A stretch of 58,884 bases of DNA from Jeotgalibaca caeni (GTDB lineage Bacteria > Bacillota > Bacilli > Lactobacillales > Aerococcaceae): positions 1-58,884 of the forward strand of contig NZ_JARBEA010000010.1 of the NCBI RefSeq assembly GCF_028863945.1, read 5' to 3'. Under the pieces are notes generated by a model that was given only the letters and a program-made list of their open reading frames with translations, was not told where the DNA came from and did not search any database. Positions 16,749 through 25,274 of the stretch are shown here, one piece after another. Positions within the stretch are counted from its first letter, which is position 1, and each line of letters opens with the position of its first letter. The position numbers and the translations under genes are program-made.

Positions 16749-17960
16749 TTAGATATAAAGGCTTAATCCTGTTAACCGCTCATAGGCGGATGGCGGATCT
16801 TCCCCTTCTTCTTCCCTTTCTTGATGAGGCTGATAGCGTCCTTTTCCTTGTTGGTTGGTTCCTTGTTTATGAGGAACAAATTCACCAGCAAATTGCGGTA
16901 AGAAAGATTGTGACGGTAAAACCTCAACTGATAAGGTTTGAATCAGTGCATCTACTTGTAGCTGTTCCCGTAAAAGAGGCATTTGTTCATCCAAGACTTG
17001 CTTTAACTCTGCTTTTTGAACATAAATTTTTGCTTCTACTTGCTCCCCTTGCCATTCCAAATGGATTTCCATTTCACCCAGCGTTTCGGGTGTCAGTTTT
17101 ATCTGCACGACTTTTGGCGCTTCAATGGATTGTTTCGGGATCGCTATCGTCATTGTTTCAGCTATTTGCTTCATGAATACTTGTGGTTCTTGGAAATGGA
17201 GGACCACCTTTTCTGCTACTTGTGGCGAGGTGACTTCTTTCGTTCCTCCAACGGCAGACGATGCAGGGACAAACTCCAATGGTGGCAGGGAATCCTTTTG
17301 TAATACATCTGGAGCCTCCGTTATCATTTTGAGCGGAATTGGTTCTCCTAAATCTTTCTCGTTGGGAAGTTTGAATTCTGTCACGGACTCCGTGACCTTA
17401 TTTCCTTCTTTTTCTGATACTGTTTTGTTAATGTTTGATTGTTCTAGGCTTGCCGGTTCAATCTGTAGAGCTGATTCTTGTTTCTCTGGTGGTTCTTTAA
17501 GCGGTACTGGAGCACTGTTCGATAGTGGAGGAGAAGACATCGATTGCTGAACAGGCAATTGCTCAAGCTGCTCTGGAGCGTTTTCTTCTACTTGCTCCGC
17601 TCCTGCAACAACGTTTTCGTTCACCGTCTCTCTTACATCCGGCATGGACAACGTGCTGATTCCCCGTACCTCTTCCTCTGAACGCGCACCTTGTTTGGAG
17701 ACCGTGCCTGTTTCTGCAGGTGGGATTCGCAAGAACGTGTGCATCATGTGATACAAAACCTCTTCTACAGCTTCTTCCTCTTCAACTGTAGGAAGTTCTA
17801 GAGTCTCTTCTACCACTGCTTCCGGTGTCTCTTTCCCTTCTTCCAAAAACTGCCCCAACAATTGTTGGAACTCCTCCCCATCTACATGTAGCAGGGGAAT
17901 CTCCCCTACTTGAGGAACCGTTATCTGCAAAAAAGCAGATGATAAAACTACATTTTCCAG
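16749..17960 (-). CDS. fliK: Flagellar hook-length control protein FliK
   Basis: About 400 residues. The long N-terminal half is low-complexity, rich in Glu, Pro, Val and Ser (the ruler part). The C-terminal domain (about 250-345) holds VVQIKLTPETLGEMEIHLEWQGEQVEAKIYVQKAELKQVLDEQMPLLREQL, the Flg_hook domain that touches FlhB. The start is unusual: a full AAAGGAGGTGA binding site has no ATG, GTG or TTG at proper distance in this frame. The in-frame CTG at 17960 is 9 nt after GGAGG and directly follows an in-frame TGA; the next candidate, a TTG at 17930, is too far away. Confidence 0.85.
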   Translation of the reverse strand: MENVVLSSAFLQITVPQVGEIPLLHVDGEEFQQLLGQFLEEGKETPEAVVEETLELPTVEEEEAVEEVLYHMMHTFLRIPPAETGTVSKQGARSEEEVRGISTLSMPDVRETVNENVVAGAEQVEENAPEQLEQLPVQQSMSSPPLSNSAPVPLKEPPEKQESALQIEPASLEQSNINKTVSEKEGNKVTESVTEFKLPNEKDLGEPIPLKMITEAPDVLQKDSLPPLEFVPASSAVGGTKEVTSPQVAEKVVLHFQEPQVFMKQIAETMTIAIPKQSIEAPKVVQIKLTPETLGEMEIHLEWQGEQVEAKIYVQKAELKQVLDEQMPLLREQLQVDALIQTLSVEVLPSQSFLPQFAGEFVPHKQGTNQQGKGRYQPHQEREEEGEDPPSAYERLTGLSLYI

Positions 17961-17989
17961 TCAGTTTCACCTCCTTTCCATGAGTTTCA

Positions 17990-18418
17990 TTAAAGGGCTT
18001 TTCGTCTATAATTCATCGTTGCCATTTCATCAAGTTGGTTTTGTTCTTGCCATTTCTCTTTTTGGTACAGCAAGTCCAGTTCCTTTTCCTTCAGCTTTTC
18101 CATTGCTTTCCGGTTTTTATGCGTTTCAATTAACTCTTCATGAGCAGTCTTTATCTCTGCTTGCGTACGATCCATTTGATTTTTTTGTTTGACAATTTTC
18201 TCATCCAACACGAGTTTGTAATAATCGTTATAACGCAACGTGTAAATCTGTACATTTTTCAGATAGTCATTTTTTACTTTCGTATTCTCTTGTATCAACG
18301 ATTGGAGCTGACGATTTTCTTGCTGCCACTTTTCTTCCAAGCGGGACAGCTGCATTCTCGCTTCGTCCTCTAAGTCCAAACGCCAATCCAAGATTTTTTC
18401 CATGGAAAACTGTGTCAA
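17990..18418 (-). CDS. fliJ: Flagellar export chaperone FliJ
   Basis: 142 residues, almost entirely alpha-helical with a long charged coiled coil (EDEARMQLSRLEEKWQQENRQ onwards; KEKELDLLYQKEKWQEQNQLDEMATMNYRR at the end). FliJ sits in the FliI hexamer and links it to FlhA. TTG start after GGAGG, 20 nt downstream of fliI. Low sequence conservation is normal; identity rests on the coiled coil, size and position between fliI and fliK. Confidence 0.85.
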   Translation of the reverse strand: MTQFSMEKILDWRLDLEDEARMQLSRLEEKWQQENRQLQSLIQENTKVKNDYLKNVQIYTLRYNDYYKLVLDEKIVKQKNQMDRTQAEIKTAHEELIETHKNRKAMEKLKEKELDLLYQKEKWQEQNQLDEMATMNYRRKAL

Positions 18419-18438
18419 TCCTTTTTCCTCCTATGCCT

Positions 18439-19749
18439 TTACTCGATTGTTTTACGCAACAATTGAAGACTTTCCGCAAAAGTAAAAGGAGCCTCGACTT
18501 GTTGCTTCAAGAAGTTCTTAATTGGGTAATGTAATTGAATGGCTCGGTCTACTGTTGGGTTTGTCCCTTTTTGGTAGGCACCGACATCAATCAAGTCCTT
18601 TGATTCGGAGTAAATGGCCATACTTTCTTTTAACTTTCCAGCTAGTTGGTGGTGTTCTTCAGAAACAATATCTTTCATCAACCGACTGACGCTATTTTGC
18701 ACATCGATTGCGGGATACTGATTCTCAGCCGCAATCTTCCGCGATAAGATGATGTGTCCATCTAAAATCCCTCGCACCGTATCGGCGATCGGCTCATTCA
18801 TATCGTCTCCTTCTACCAAAACGGTATAAAAGGCCGTAATAGAACCTTTATCAGACATACCCGATCGCTCCAATAATCGAGGCAAAGTAGTAAAAACAGA
18901 GGGAGTGTACCCTTTCGTGGTAGGCGGTTCTCCGATTGCCAGCCCGATTTCTCGTTGGGCCATCGCTACCCGCGTGACCGAGTCCATCATCAAAACAACC
19001 CGTTTTCCTTGATCACGGAAATACTCCGCGATAGAAGTAGCTGTGTAGGAACCCTTCAGCCGCACTAGTGCCGGTGAATCAGAAGTGGCACAGACAACAA
19101 CTGATTTTTTATATCCTTCTGGTCCTAAGTCTTTTTCAATGAACTCCAGCACCTCACGGCCCCGTTCCCCAATAAGACCTATTACAATCACATCCGCCTC
19201 ACAGTAGCGGGCAATCATGCCGAGCAAGGTACTCTTTCCGACCCCACTCCCCGCAAAAATCCCAACCCGCTGTCCTTCGCCAATGGTTAGAAGACCATCA
19301 ATGGCTTTGATACCGGTAGGGATGATTGTTTCGATTTTTTTACGCTTAAAGGGATCCGGAGCAGAACCATTTACTTCATGGAAAGTTCCCTTCGGTGTCG
19401 TTTCATGTGACATCGGGCGCCCCAGTCCGTCAATCGTTGTTCCAAGCAGTGCATCTGACACTTCCACTTGTAACGAATGTCCCGTTGGCCTTACTACACA
19501 GCCAGGGCCAATGCCATCTAAGTTATCTAAAGGCATCAAAAGGACCGTGCGCTCCACAAACCCAACTACTTCACTTAACACAATTTTGCCGGTAGCTTTC
19601 AGCTCAATCTCGCATACTTCACCGATGAATGCTTCGAGTCCCTCCACTTTCACGATTAGACCCGTCACTTCAGATACTTTTCCTTTGATTTGGATATAGC
19701 TCTTCTTCTTCAGTTGTTTACTATAGGCAGCAACAGGAACGTCAAACAT
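18439..19749 (-). CDS. fliI: Flagellum-specific ATPase FliI
   Basis: 436 residues. Walker A GSGVGKST (167-174), the YTATSIAEYFRDQGKRVVLMMDSVTRVAMAQREIGLAIGEPP stretch with the Walker B region, and ATPase-family ends as in F1-beta and type III secretion ATPases. It energises unloading of chaperones at the export gate. The ATG at 19749 is preferred over that at 19755 because the latter directly abuts the GGTGG binding site. It overlaps fliH by 8 nt. Confidence 0.97.
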   Translation of the reverse strand: MFDVPVAAYSKQLKKKSYIQIKGKVSEVTGLIVKVEGLEAFIGEVCEIELKATGKIVLSEVVGFVERTVLLMPLDNLDGIGPGCVVRPTGHSLQVEVSDALLGTTIDGLGRPMSHETTPKGTFHEVNGSAPDPFKRKKIETIIPTGIKAIDGLLTIGEGQRVGIFAGSGVGKSTLLGMIARYCEADVIVIGLIGERGREVLEFIEKDLGPEGYKKSVVVCATSDSPALVRLKGSYTATSIAEYFRDQGKRVVLMMDSVTRVAMAQREIGLAIGEPPTTKGYTPSVFTTLPRLLERSGMSDKGSITAFYTVLVEGDDMNEPIADTVRGILDGHIILSRKIAAENQYPAIDVQNSVSRLMKDIVSEEHHQLAGKLKESMAIYSESKDLIDVGAYQKGTNPTVDRAIQLHYPIKNFLKQQVEAPFTFAESLQLLRKTIE

Positions 19750-20512
19750 GTTCATCCACCTTCAGTTCCTGTAAATCTTGTACCATAGCAGTCAGTTGCT
19801 GCTTGATTTGTAGATCCATAATGGCATGCGGACTTTCAATCACACATCCATTCTCCTCAAGTGAAGCATCTGTCAGTACAGCAAAACGGAAAAAGGGAAA
19901 GTCAGCTTCCAACGTCTTGATATTTTCTTTCACAACCGGTGCCTTTTCAGGAGACACGGAGATGGTAATGAACTTACTTTCTTGTTCCATGCGACTCAAT
20001 ACTGGCACGATTAACCCCATGATGGTCTCATCTGACGTATTAATTTTTTCATGAATGATTTTTTCCGCCATTTGGGCAGCTAGTTCAATGATTTCATGTC
20101 TCTTTTCCGTATGATAAAGAGTTACTTCCTTAGCAGCGTCCTTTAGAAGTTGATCGGCTGCTTGCTTCATTCGTTCTACTTCTTTTATGGCGGCTTGGAT
20201 ACTTGCCTGATAGCCAGCTTGGTATCCTTCTTCTCGCCCAGCGTGTTCGCCGATTCGGTACCCTTCTTGTTGAGCAGCTGCCTTTATTTGTTCAGCTTCC
20301 TCTTGAGCGGCTAGAATGATTTGTTCTTTCTCAGCTTCTGCTTCTCTGACTAACTGTTCCATGCGGTCCATGTAGAAGGCTTGCTTGGAATCTGTTTTCG
20401 CGGCTATCTTTTTTTCGAATGTTTCATCTACCCGCAATTCCGTCTGTACCTTTGCCATTCCAACTGGTTGCAGGGATTGCTGTGCCTTAATAACTTTAAG
20501 AGATGATTGCAT
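19742..20512 (-). CDS. fliH: Flagellar export regulator FliH
   Basis: 256 residues: a charged, helical middle (EAEKEQIILAAQEEAEQIKAAAQQEG), a GxxxG-rich stretch (YRIGEHAGREEGYQAGYQASIQAAIKEVERM) and the FliH/YscL C-terminal domain (EIIELAAQMAEKIIHEKINTSDETIMGLIVPVLSRM). It binds FliI as a negative regulator and peripheral stalk. Start at the ATG 20512 after GAGGTG; an in-frame GTG at 20521 lies inside the binding site. It overlaps the end of fliG by 17 nt. Confidence 0.9.
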   Translation of the reverse strand: MQSSLKVIKAQQSLQPVGMAKVQTELRVDETFEKKIAAKTDSKQAFYMDRMEQLVREAEAEKEQIILAAQEEAEQIKAAAQQEGYRIGEHAGREEGYQAGYQASIQAAIKEVERMKQAADQLLKDAAKEVTLYHTEKRHEIIELAAQMAEKIIHEKINTSDETIMGLIVPVLSRMEQESKFITISVSPEKAPVVKENIKTLEADFPFFRFAVLTDASLEENGCVIESPHAIMDLQIKQQLTAMVQDLQELKVDEHV

Positions 20513-21500
20513 CTTGTTCACCTCTTCTTATGTAAATCTCGCCTGATTCATCCAGCGAGCGAATAACACCCACGATTTTTTGTTGTGCTTCTTCTACCGC
20601 AGACAAACGAGCGGCTCCCATAAATTGCATATCTTCCTTGATGGTCTCCACAGAACGTGCGGACATGTTTTTGAAGATAAAATTGCGAATTTCGTCGGAA
20701 ACGCCTTTGAGAGCGAGCATCAAATCGTCTTGATCGACAAAACGCAGTACTCGTTGAACATCGGAATTTTCCAATGTGGTAATGTCTTCGAAGGTGAATA
20801 AGTTTGACCGCACTTCATCGGCCAACTCTTTATGCCGTTCTTCCAAGGCATTCAGAATATTTTTCTCCGTACTTCGTCCTACTGAATTCAAAATCTCAAC
20901 CAACGCATGAACGCCGCCCACCGTTTCTGTTTCATTTTCAACGTAGCTAGAGAATTTATTCTCGATTACCTTCTCAATCCGTTCGATAACAGTTGGTGAA
21001 GTCCGCGTAATCGTCCCAATTCGCTCGGCGATTTCCGTTTGAAGTTCTAATGGAAACTGACCAAGAATTTGAGCCGCTTTATCCGGTTGCATGTAACAAA
21101 GAACCAAAGCTACTGTTTGCGGCTGTTCGTTTAATAACAAGTTTTTCAATTGCATCGGATCTGCCTTTCGCGCAATATTAAAAGGACGTTCACGAAGTTG
21201 AATTTGATTTAGTAAATCAATCACTTCTTTCGCTCGTTGCGGCCCTAACGCACGGTTTAATACTTCCCGAGCATAGTCTACACCGCCATCTACTACGTAT
21301 TGGCGAGCTTGCGACATTTCTGTGAATTCATTTAGGATTTCTTCTCGTTCATTAGGGTTCACATAGTCAATATTGGCGATTTCATAACTCACTTTTTGGA
21401 TATAGCTGTCCGGTAATAGCCTCAAAATTTCAGCCGACGTTTCAGCCCCTAGTGATATTAACAGGATCGCCGCCTTTTTGATCCCAGACATATCTTCCAT
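20496..21500 (-). CDS. fliG: Flagellar motor switch protein FliG
   Basis: 334 residues. N-terminal FliF-binding domain (KKAAILLISLGAETSAEILRLLP), middle domain with PQTVALVLCYMQPDKAAQIL, and a C-terminal domain with the charged torque helix region (DQDDLMLALKGVSDEIRNFIFKNMSARSVETIKEDMQFMG). It transmits torque from MotA to the MS ring. It starts 3 nt after the fliF stop. A second ATG three codons on (MSGIKK) is also possible. Confidence 0.97.
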   Translation of the reverse strand: MEDMSGIKKAAILLISLGAETSAEILRLLPDSYIQKVSYEIANIDYVNPNEREEILNEFTEMSQARQYVVDGGVDYAREVLNRALGPQRAKEVIDLLNQIQLRERPFNIARKADPMQLKNLLLNEQPQTVALVLCYMQPDKAAQILGQFPLELQTEIAERIGTITRTSPTVIERIEKVIENKFSSYVENETETVGGVHALVEILNSVGRSTEKNILNALEERHKELADEVRSNLFTFEDITTLENSDVQRVLRFVDQDDLMLALKGVSDEIRNFIFKNMSARSVETIKEDMQFMGAARLSAVEEAQQKIVGVIRSLDESGEIYIRRGEQDAIIS

Positions 21501-21503
21501 TCG

Positions 21504-23057
21504 TTACTCATCCTTCATCCACATTTTTATCAGATCAGCTACCAATTCCGGATTGTCCTTGGCATGTTTCATAGCCGAGCCTTCTTTTTGCAACTTCTCA
21601 TTTTGTAGCAGATCCTGTAGGGTCTTGGTTTCTTTCTCCTCTTCACGTGCAGAGTCGAGCGAAACTTCCTCTTCCCACTCTTCTTCCTCTAGTTGCATCC
21701 GTTTCTTCCGGCGCAAAGACTGAACGATGGAACCTGTCACGACCGCAAATAATAAAATACCTACGCCTGCCACAATTACCATGCCATATTGCTCCCAGAT
21801 TGCTTCTAATGGATTCCCTGCAACAACTGGGTCCGTGAAGTCTCCCGTTTCTGGGACAGAGAAGTTTGCTCCGTGTACTTCGACAGTCCGTGCTTCAGCT
21901 GGTCCTAAGACACTCAGTGCTACACGTTGTAAATCCCCTTCATTCATGCCAGGTATTCCGGTGTTATAGAGAATAGAGGCAGTGATTGCTGTCACTTCAC
22001 CGGTTTCACTAATCGTATGGGTGATCGTTGTATTGATTTCGTTATTGGTCGTGCTGTGATAGGAAGCTGAATTTCCAGTCTCTCCTTCAATAATTTCAGA
22101 AACTGCAACATCATTCCCACTTAATCCTGCCTCGCCGTCTCCAACGATTTCACCACCGGAAGCTGAAATATCTTGGCTTCGTAACTGAGCATCTCCGTAC
22201 ACCGTGTCTTCTATTTCTTCCATAGAAAAGTCCATTTTTACGTTTACAGAAATGGAGAGATTATTCGCTCCATAAATAGGAGATAACGTTTTTAATAGTT
22301 TTTGCTCTAGTTCTCGTGCATAGTTTTGTTCCATTTCTCGGTTACGGGAAGCTAGATCAGCAGTCTGCATCCCTGTATCGGATTGGATAAAGGCACTCAA
22401 TACATTTCCGTTTTGATCGATGATGCTGATATTTTCTTTCGGCAATTGGTCTACCGCCCCAGAAACAAGCGATGCAATCCCTTCTACTGCCTGTGTAGAT
22501 AACGTATGTCCGTTTATCGTTCGCAACATAACAGAAGCGCTCGCCGGCAAAGTTTCATCTGGACGAGTGAAGATACTCTTCTCGGGCATCGATAGGATGA
22601 CCTTTACACTTTCCACCCCGCTCAAAGAACCGATTGCCCGCTCTAACTCACCTTGAATGGCACGCTGACGCATGACTTCACGGTCTTCATCGGTCGCCAT
22701 CATGCTCGTATTATCAAATATCTCAAACCCGATGGAGTTATTCGGTAGTAAATCATTTACCGCGAGTTCAATCCGATATTTATCGACATAATTTTCATCA
22801 ATATAAATGGTCGTTCCCCCATCAGCTAACTGATAAGGAATTTGTTGCGCCTCTAAATCATTCACGATATTCCCTGCGTCTTCTTCCTCAATTTGCGAGA
22901 AGAGCATGGTATATTGAACTTTATTCAAAAATAGCGAAAGACTTAGCCCTCCTACGAGGAAAAGAACAATAATCGTACTTAGACCAATTTTTTTACCTTT
23001 TGACATGCTGCCCCAACCAGATTTGATTGAATTTATTAAATTATTCACAACTTCCAT
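21504..23057 (-). CDS. fliF: Flagellar MS-ring protein FliF
   Basis: 517 residues. First membrane helix near residues 24-45, YscJ-like ring domains (YTMLFSQIEEEDAGNIVNDLEAQQIPYQLADGG, MPEKSIFTRPDETLPASASVML), a serine/glycine-rich beta-collar insert, the second helix (MVIVAGVGILLFAVVTGSIV) and a C-terminal FliG-binding tail (DNPELVADLIKMWM). It is the base on which the motor and export gate assemble. Start at ATG after an AAGGAG site. Confidence 0.97.
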   Translation of the reverse strand: MEVVNNLINSIKSGWGSMSKGKKIGLSTIIVLFLVGGLSLSLFLNKVQYTMLFSQIEEEDAGNIVNDLEAQQIPYQLADGGTTIYIDENYVDKYRIELAVNDLLPNNSIGFEIFDNTSMMATDEDREVMRQRAIQGELERAIGSLSGVESVKVILSMPEKSIFTRPDETLPASASVMLRTINGHTLSTQAVEGIASLVSGAVDQLPKENISIIDQNGNVLSAFIQSDTGMQTADLASRNREMEQNYARELEQKLLKTLSPIYGANNLSISVNVKMDFSMEEIEDTVYGDAQLRSQDISASGGEIVGDGEAGLSGNDVAVSEIIEGETGNSASYHSTTNNEINTTITHTISETGEVTAITASILYNTGIPGMNEGDLQRVALSVLGPAEARTVEVHGANFSVPETGDFTDPVVAGNPLEAIWEQYGMVIVAGVGILLFAVVTGSIVQSLRRKKRMQLEEEEWEEEVSLDSAREEEKETKTLQDLLQNEKLQKEGSAMKHAKDNPELVADLIKMWMKDE

Positions 23058-23083
23058 TGTATTCCCGCAGCTCCTTACTCATG

Positions 23084-23395
23084 CTAGAATTGCATATTCT
23101 TGAGATCGTTATACGCTTCCAGGCACTTGTTCCGTACTTGAACCGCTAATTCTAAGGAAAGTTGTGCTTCTGTCGTTTGTATCATGACGTCATGCAATTG
23201 CACGTCTTCTCCCTTTACTAATGACTGGACTGCTTCCTCAGCAGACAACTGTGACGCTTCAAACTGTTGAACTGCTTGCCCAAAAATCCCGCCAAACGCT
23301 TGGCTTTCCTCTGGCTTCTTCATTGCTTGTAAATCGCCATTTTGAATGGCATTCATTTTGTCTAATAGGACACGTGTACTTGCTTCAATATTCAA
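23084..23395 (-). CDS. fliE: Flagellar hook-basal body protein FliE
   Basis: 103 residues. FGGIFGQAVQQFEASQLSAEEAVQSLVKGEDVQLHDVMIQTTEAQLSLELAVQVRNKCLEAYNDLKNMQF is the FliE pattern; the C-terminal helix joins the MS ring/export gate to the rod. TTG start, 9 nt after AGGAAGGA. It lies between flgC and fliF as in Bacillus. Confidence 0.95.
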   Translation of the reverse strand: MNIEASTRVLLDKMNAIQNGDLQAMKKPEESQAFGGIFGQAVQQFEASQLSAEEAVQSLVKGEDVQLHDVMIQTTEAQLSLELAVQVRNKCLEAYNDLKNMQF

Positions 23396-23417
23396 TGATC
23401 GATTTCCTTCCTACGGG

Positions 23418-23849
23418 TTATTTTGCTGAAATAGTTAACGCTTGTTTAAGTAAATCTTTTCCTGCTTCTAACGAGGTAATATTCGCATCATATGCACGGA
23501 GTGTCTTCATCATCTCGACCATTTCATCGGCCATGTTTACGTTTGAGAGGAGGACATACCCTTCTTCGTCCGCATCAGGATGGGTTGGTTGATACTCTCT
23601 AAGTTCCGTTTCGTCTGCGGTAATTTCAGTCGCCCGCACACCAAAGCTTTTTTGACCGTTCCCAACTGAAAAAGCTTGACCGCTCTGTTTTAATGCTTCT
23701 TCAAAAACGATGGATTTCTTTTGATACGGTCCACCCTCTTCCGTACGAGTCGTGTTCACATTCGCGATATTAGTAGAAATCGTATCTAGTTTTAACCGTT
23801 CCAAGCTTAATCCGCTGGCACTGATATGTAATGAATCAAAAATGGACAA
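23418..23849 (-). CDS. flgC: Flagellar basal-body rod protein FlgC
   Basis: 143 residues. N-terminal SIFDSLHISASGLSLERLKLDTISTNIANVNTTRTEEGGPYQKK and C-terminal NVNMADEMVEMMKTLRAYDANITSLEAGKDLLKQAL are characteristic of FlgC, a proximal rod subunit. TTG start 8 nt after AAGGAG. It follows flgB by 18 nt. Confidence 0.95.
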   Translation of the reverse strand: MSIFDSLHISASGLSLERLKLDTISTNIANVNTTRTEEGGPYQKKSIVFEEALKQSGQAFSVGNGQKSFGVRATEITADETELREYQPTHPDADEEGYVLLSNVNMADEMVEMMKTLRAYDANITSLEAGKDLLKQALTISAK

Positions 23850-23867
23850 AAGACTTTCTCCTTCCTA

Positions 23868-24242
23868 TTACGTATTGATTACCGTATTTACACGGCGATA
23901 CTGTGCGTTCAATTGAGAAATGAGTGCTTGATAATGCAATTGATTCTGCGCCAAGTTCACCATTTCCATATCGACATCGACATTATTGCCGTTTTCTTTT
24001 ACGCTCGTATTGGTTTGTTTTTGGAGGACTGGCTCCACATTCATGTCTGGCCCTACACCAAAATGATTGGGATGGGTTTTCCGCAAAGCAGTCCCTTCCA
24101 GCGCATCTCCAAGTAAGCTCTCAAACTGTACTTGACTCGCTTTATAACCAGGCGTATTCGCATTGGTTAAATTACTTGATATGGCTTCTTGCCGGAAAGA
24201 TGCAGCATTCAAGGACTGCTTTAATAGATTGATCGTACTCAA
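23868..24242 (-). CDS. flgB: Flagellar basal-body rod protein FlgB
   Basis: 124 residues, with SLNAASFRQEAISSNLTNANTPGYKASQVQFESLL and the C-terminal NGNNVDVDMEMVNLAQNQLHYQALISQLNAQYRRVNTVI. It is the first rod subunit. TTG start 9 nt after AAAGGAG. It is the first gene of the long early operon running to the ligase gene at 3606; a 273-nt gap with a terminator separates it from fliS. Confidence 0.95.
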   Translation of the reverse strand: MSTINLLKQSLNAASFRQEAISSNLTNANTPGYKASQVQFESLLGDALEGTALRKTHPNHFGVGPDMNVEPVLQKQTNTSVKENGNNVDVDMEMVNLAQNQLHYQALISQLNAQYRRVNTVINT

Positions 24243-24337
24243 TTAGGAAAACTCCTTTCAATTTTGTCTGTTTTATTTGAACATCAAAGTACTCGATGCA
24301 CGTACATCTATAAAGTACACCGTTTAAAGTCTTTTCC

Positions 24338-24343
24338 ATTATA
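24338..24343 (-). promoter_or_regulatory. Possible sigma-A -10 box of the flgB operon
   Basis: TATAAT on the minus strand (24343-24338), about 95 nt ahead of the flgB start. The hexamer 17 nt upstream (TAGTTT) is a weak -35, and a better one (TTGACT) is only 13 nt away. No sigma-D motif occurs in 24243-24515. The leader also holds a GTAC..GTAC dyad near 24301-24318 that could be an operator. Confidence 0.4.
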
Positions 24344-24457
24344 AAATTCTCATAAAAGTCAAACTATTGTTTGCTCACCTACGTTATTGTACAAGATGAT
24401 AAAGAAAAATAGTTAAAAAATTTATATAAACATTTTGTCGTAACTTTACGCGACAAA

Positions 24458-24495
24458 AAAGCCCTTATTACTGGTTAAACAACCAGAAAGGGCTT
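24458..24495 (-). terminator. Terminator after fliS
   Basis: AAGCCCTT (24495-24488 on the minus strand) pairs with AAGGGCTT (24466-24459); an inner CTGGTT/AACCAG hairpin sits in the loop and TTTTTTG follows. A second dyad, TTTTGTCG/CGACAAAA, overlaps the U-tract (24433-24458). The rest of 24243-24515 contains no gene. Confidence 0.8.
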
Positions 24496-24515
24496 CAAAT
24501 CAACACTTTTTAGAG

Positions 24516-24878
24516 TTAAATTTGGTTCCATGTCTCTAACAATTCTTCTAATAAGTTGACAGATGTGTCTATAATTGTGACATCTTTTTGAATGTTTGCT
24601 TTCATCCCTTGCGTCAACAAAAATGAATAAAGAGCATCCAGGTCGCTAGCAATGTCTCCGCCTTCTTCAAAGTCCAAGGTGCGTTGCAATTCTTCAACGA
24701 TATCTTGGTACTTTATGAGAGATTGATGTGCTTCAGAAAAATTCTCTTTTTGGATATGGATTTTTGCTAGCTTTAAGTTTTTTATGGCTCCTTCGTAGAG
24801 TAGCGAGACAAGTTTCTTAGGAGAAGCCGTTAGGATTTGATTTTGTAAATAGACATTTTTAATATTTTGGTTGTACAT
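24516..24878 (-). CDS. fliS: Flagellin export chaperone FliS
   Basis: 120 residues. NVYLQNQILTASPKKLVSLLYEGAIKNLKLAKIHIQKENFSEAHQSLIKYQDIVEELQRTLDFEEGGDIASDLDALYSFLLTQGM is the FliS four-helix fold. It binds the flagellin C-terminus in the cytosol and hands it to FlhA. It lies 10 nt after the fliT-like gene and ends its operon. Confidence 0.95.
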   Translation of the reverse strand: MYNQNIKNVYLQNQILTASPKKLVSLLYEGAIKNLKLAKIHIQKENFSEAHQSLIKYQDIVEELQRTLDFEEGGDIASDLDALYSFLLTQGMKANIQKDVTIIDTSVNLLEELLETWNQI

Positions 24879-24888
24879 GATTAACTCC

Positions 24889-25245
24889 TTATAAATGCTG
24901 GTTCACGAAAACAGGTGCCTTACGCGGGTATAAGTAATTTTGGACCAATGTCTCTTTCTTATTCATCCCCATCATTTCCTTTGCCAAGTATTCTTTTCGA
25001 TTTCTCATGGCAAATAACAACAACTTTTCTGTACGATAAATTTGCGTTAAGAGTGTTGCTTCTTCTGTAGAATAGGGGATTGAATCTCCTTTATTTTCCT
25101 GAATTTGTTGTAATTCATCCAATAAGTATTTCATTTTCTCAATGATAACTGGACCAGAATCTGCTGTTCCATCCCAAGATTGAAGCAACTTATCCATCTT
25201 TTCGATAACCATCGTCCGATCTTCTGTCAAAGAACGTACTTCCAC
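24889..25245 (-). CDS. Small helical protein, FliT-like by position
   Basis: 118 residues, predicted all-helical (EKMDKLLQSWDGTADSGPVIIEKMKYLLDELQQIQENKG), without membrane segment or signal. It is encoded between fliD and fliS, where a small export chaperone is expected; FliT, the FliD chaperone, is the obvious candidate, though fliT normally follows fliS. I do not recognise the sequence with certainty. GTG start 7 nt after GGAGG. Confidence 0.6.
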   Translation of the reverse strand: MEVRSLTEDRTMVIEKMDKLLQSWDGTADSGPVIIEKMKYLLDELQQIQENKGDSIPYSTEEATLLTQIYRTEKLLLFAMRNRKEYLAKEMMGMNKKETLVQNYLYPRKAPVFVNQHL

Positions 25246-25274
25246 TTCATAACCTCCATTTTACCTTCGTGCTG

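Noticed and set aside
16634-17176. 180-codon open frame on the plus strand across fliK/flgD
   Set aside because: Antisense to two convincing flagellar genes; no domain and no promoter.
17782-17970. 62-codon minus-strand frame starting before fliK
   Set aside because: Its GTG is inside the ribosome binding site and its sequence after 20 codons is out-of-frame fliK. Kept only as a hint of possible slippage in the fliK finding.
19217-19699. 160-codon open frame on the plus strand
   Set aside because: Antisense to the well conserved fliI; no support of its own.
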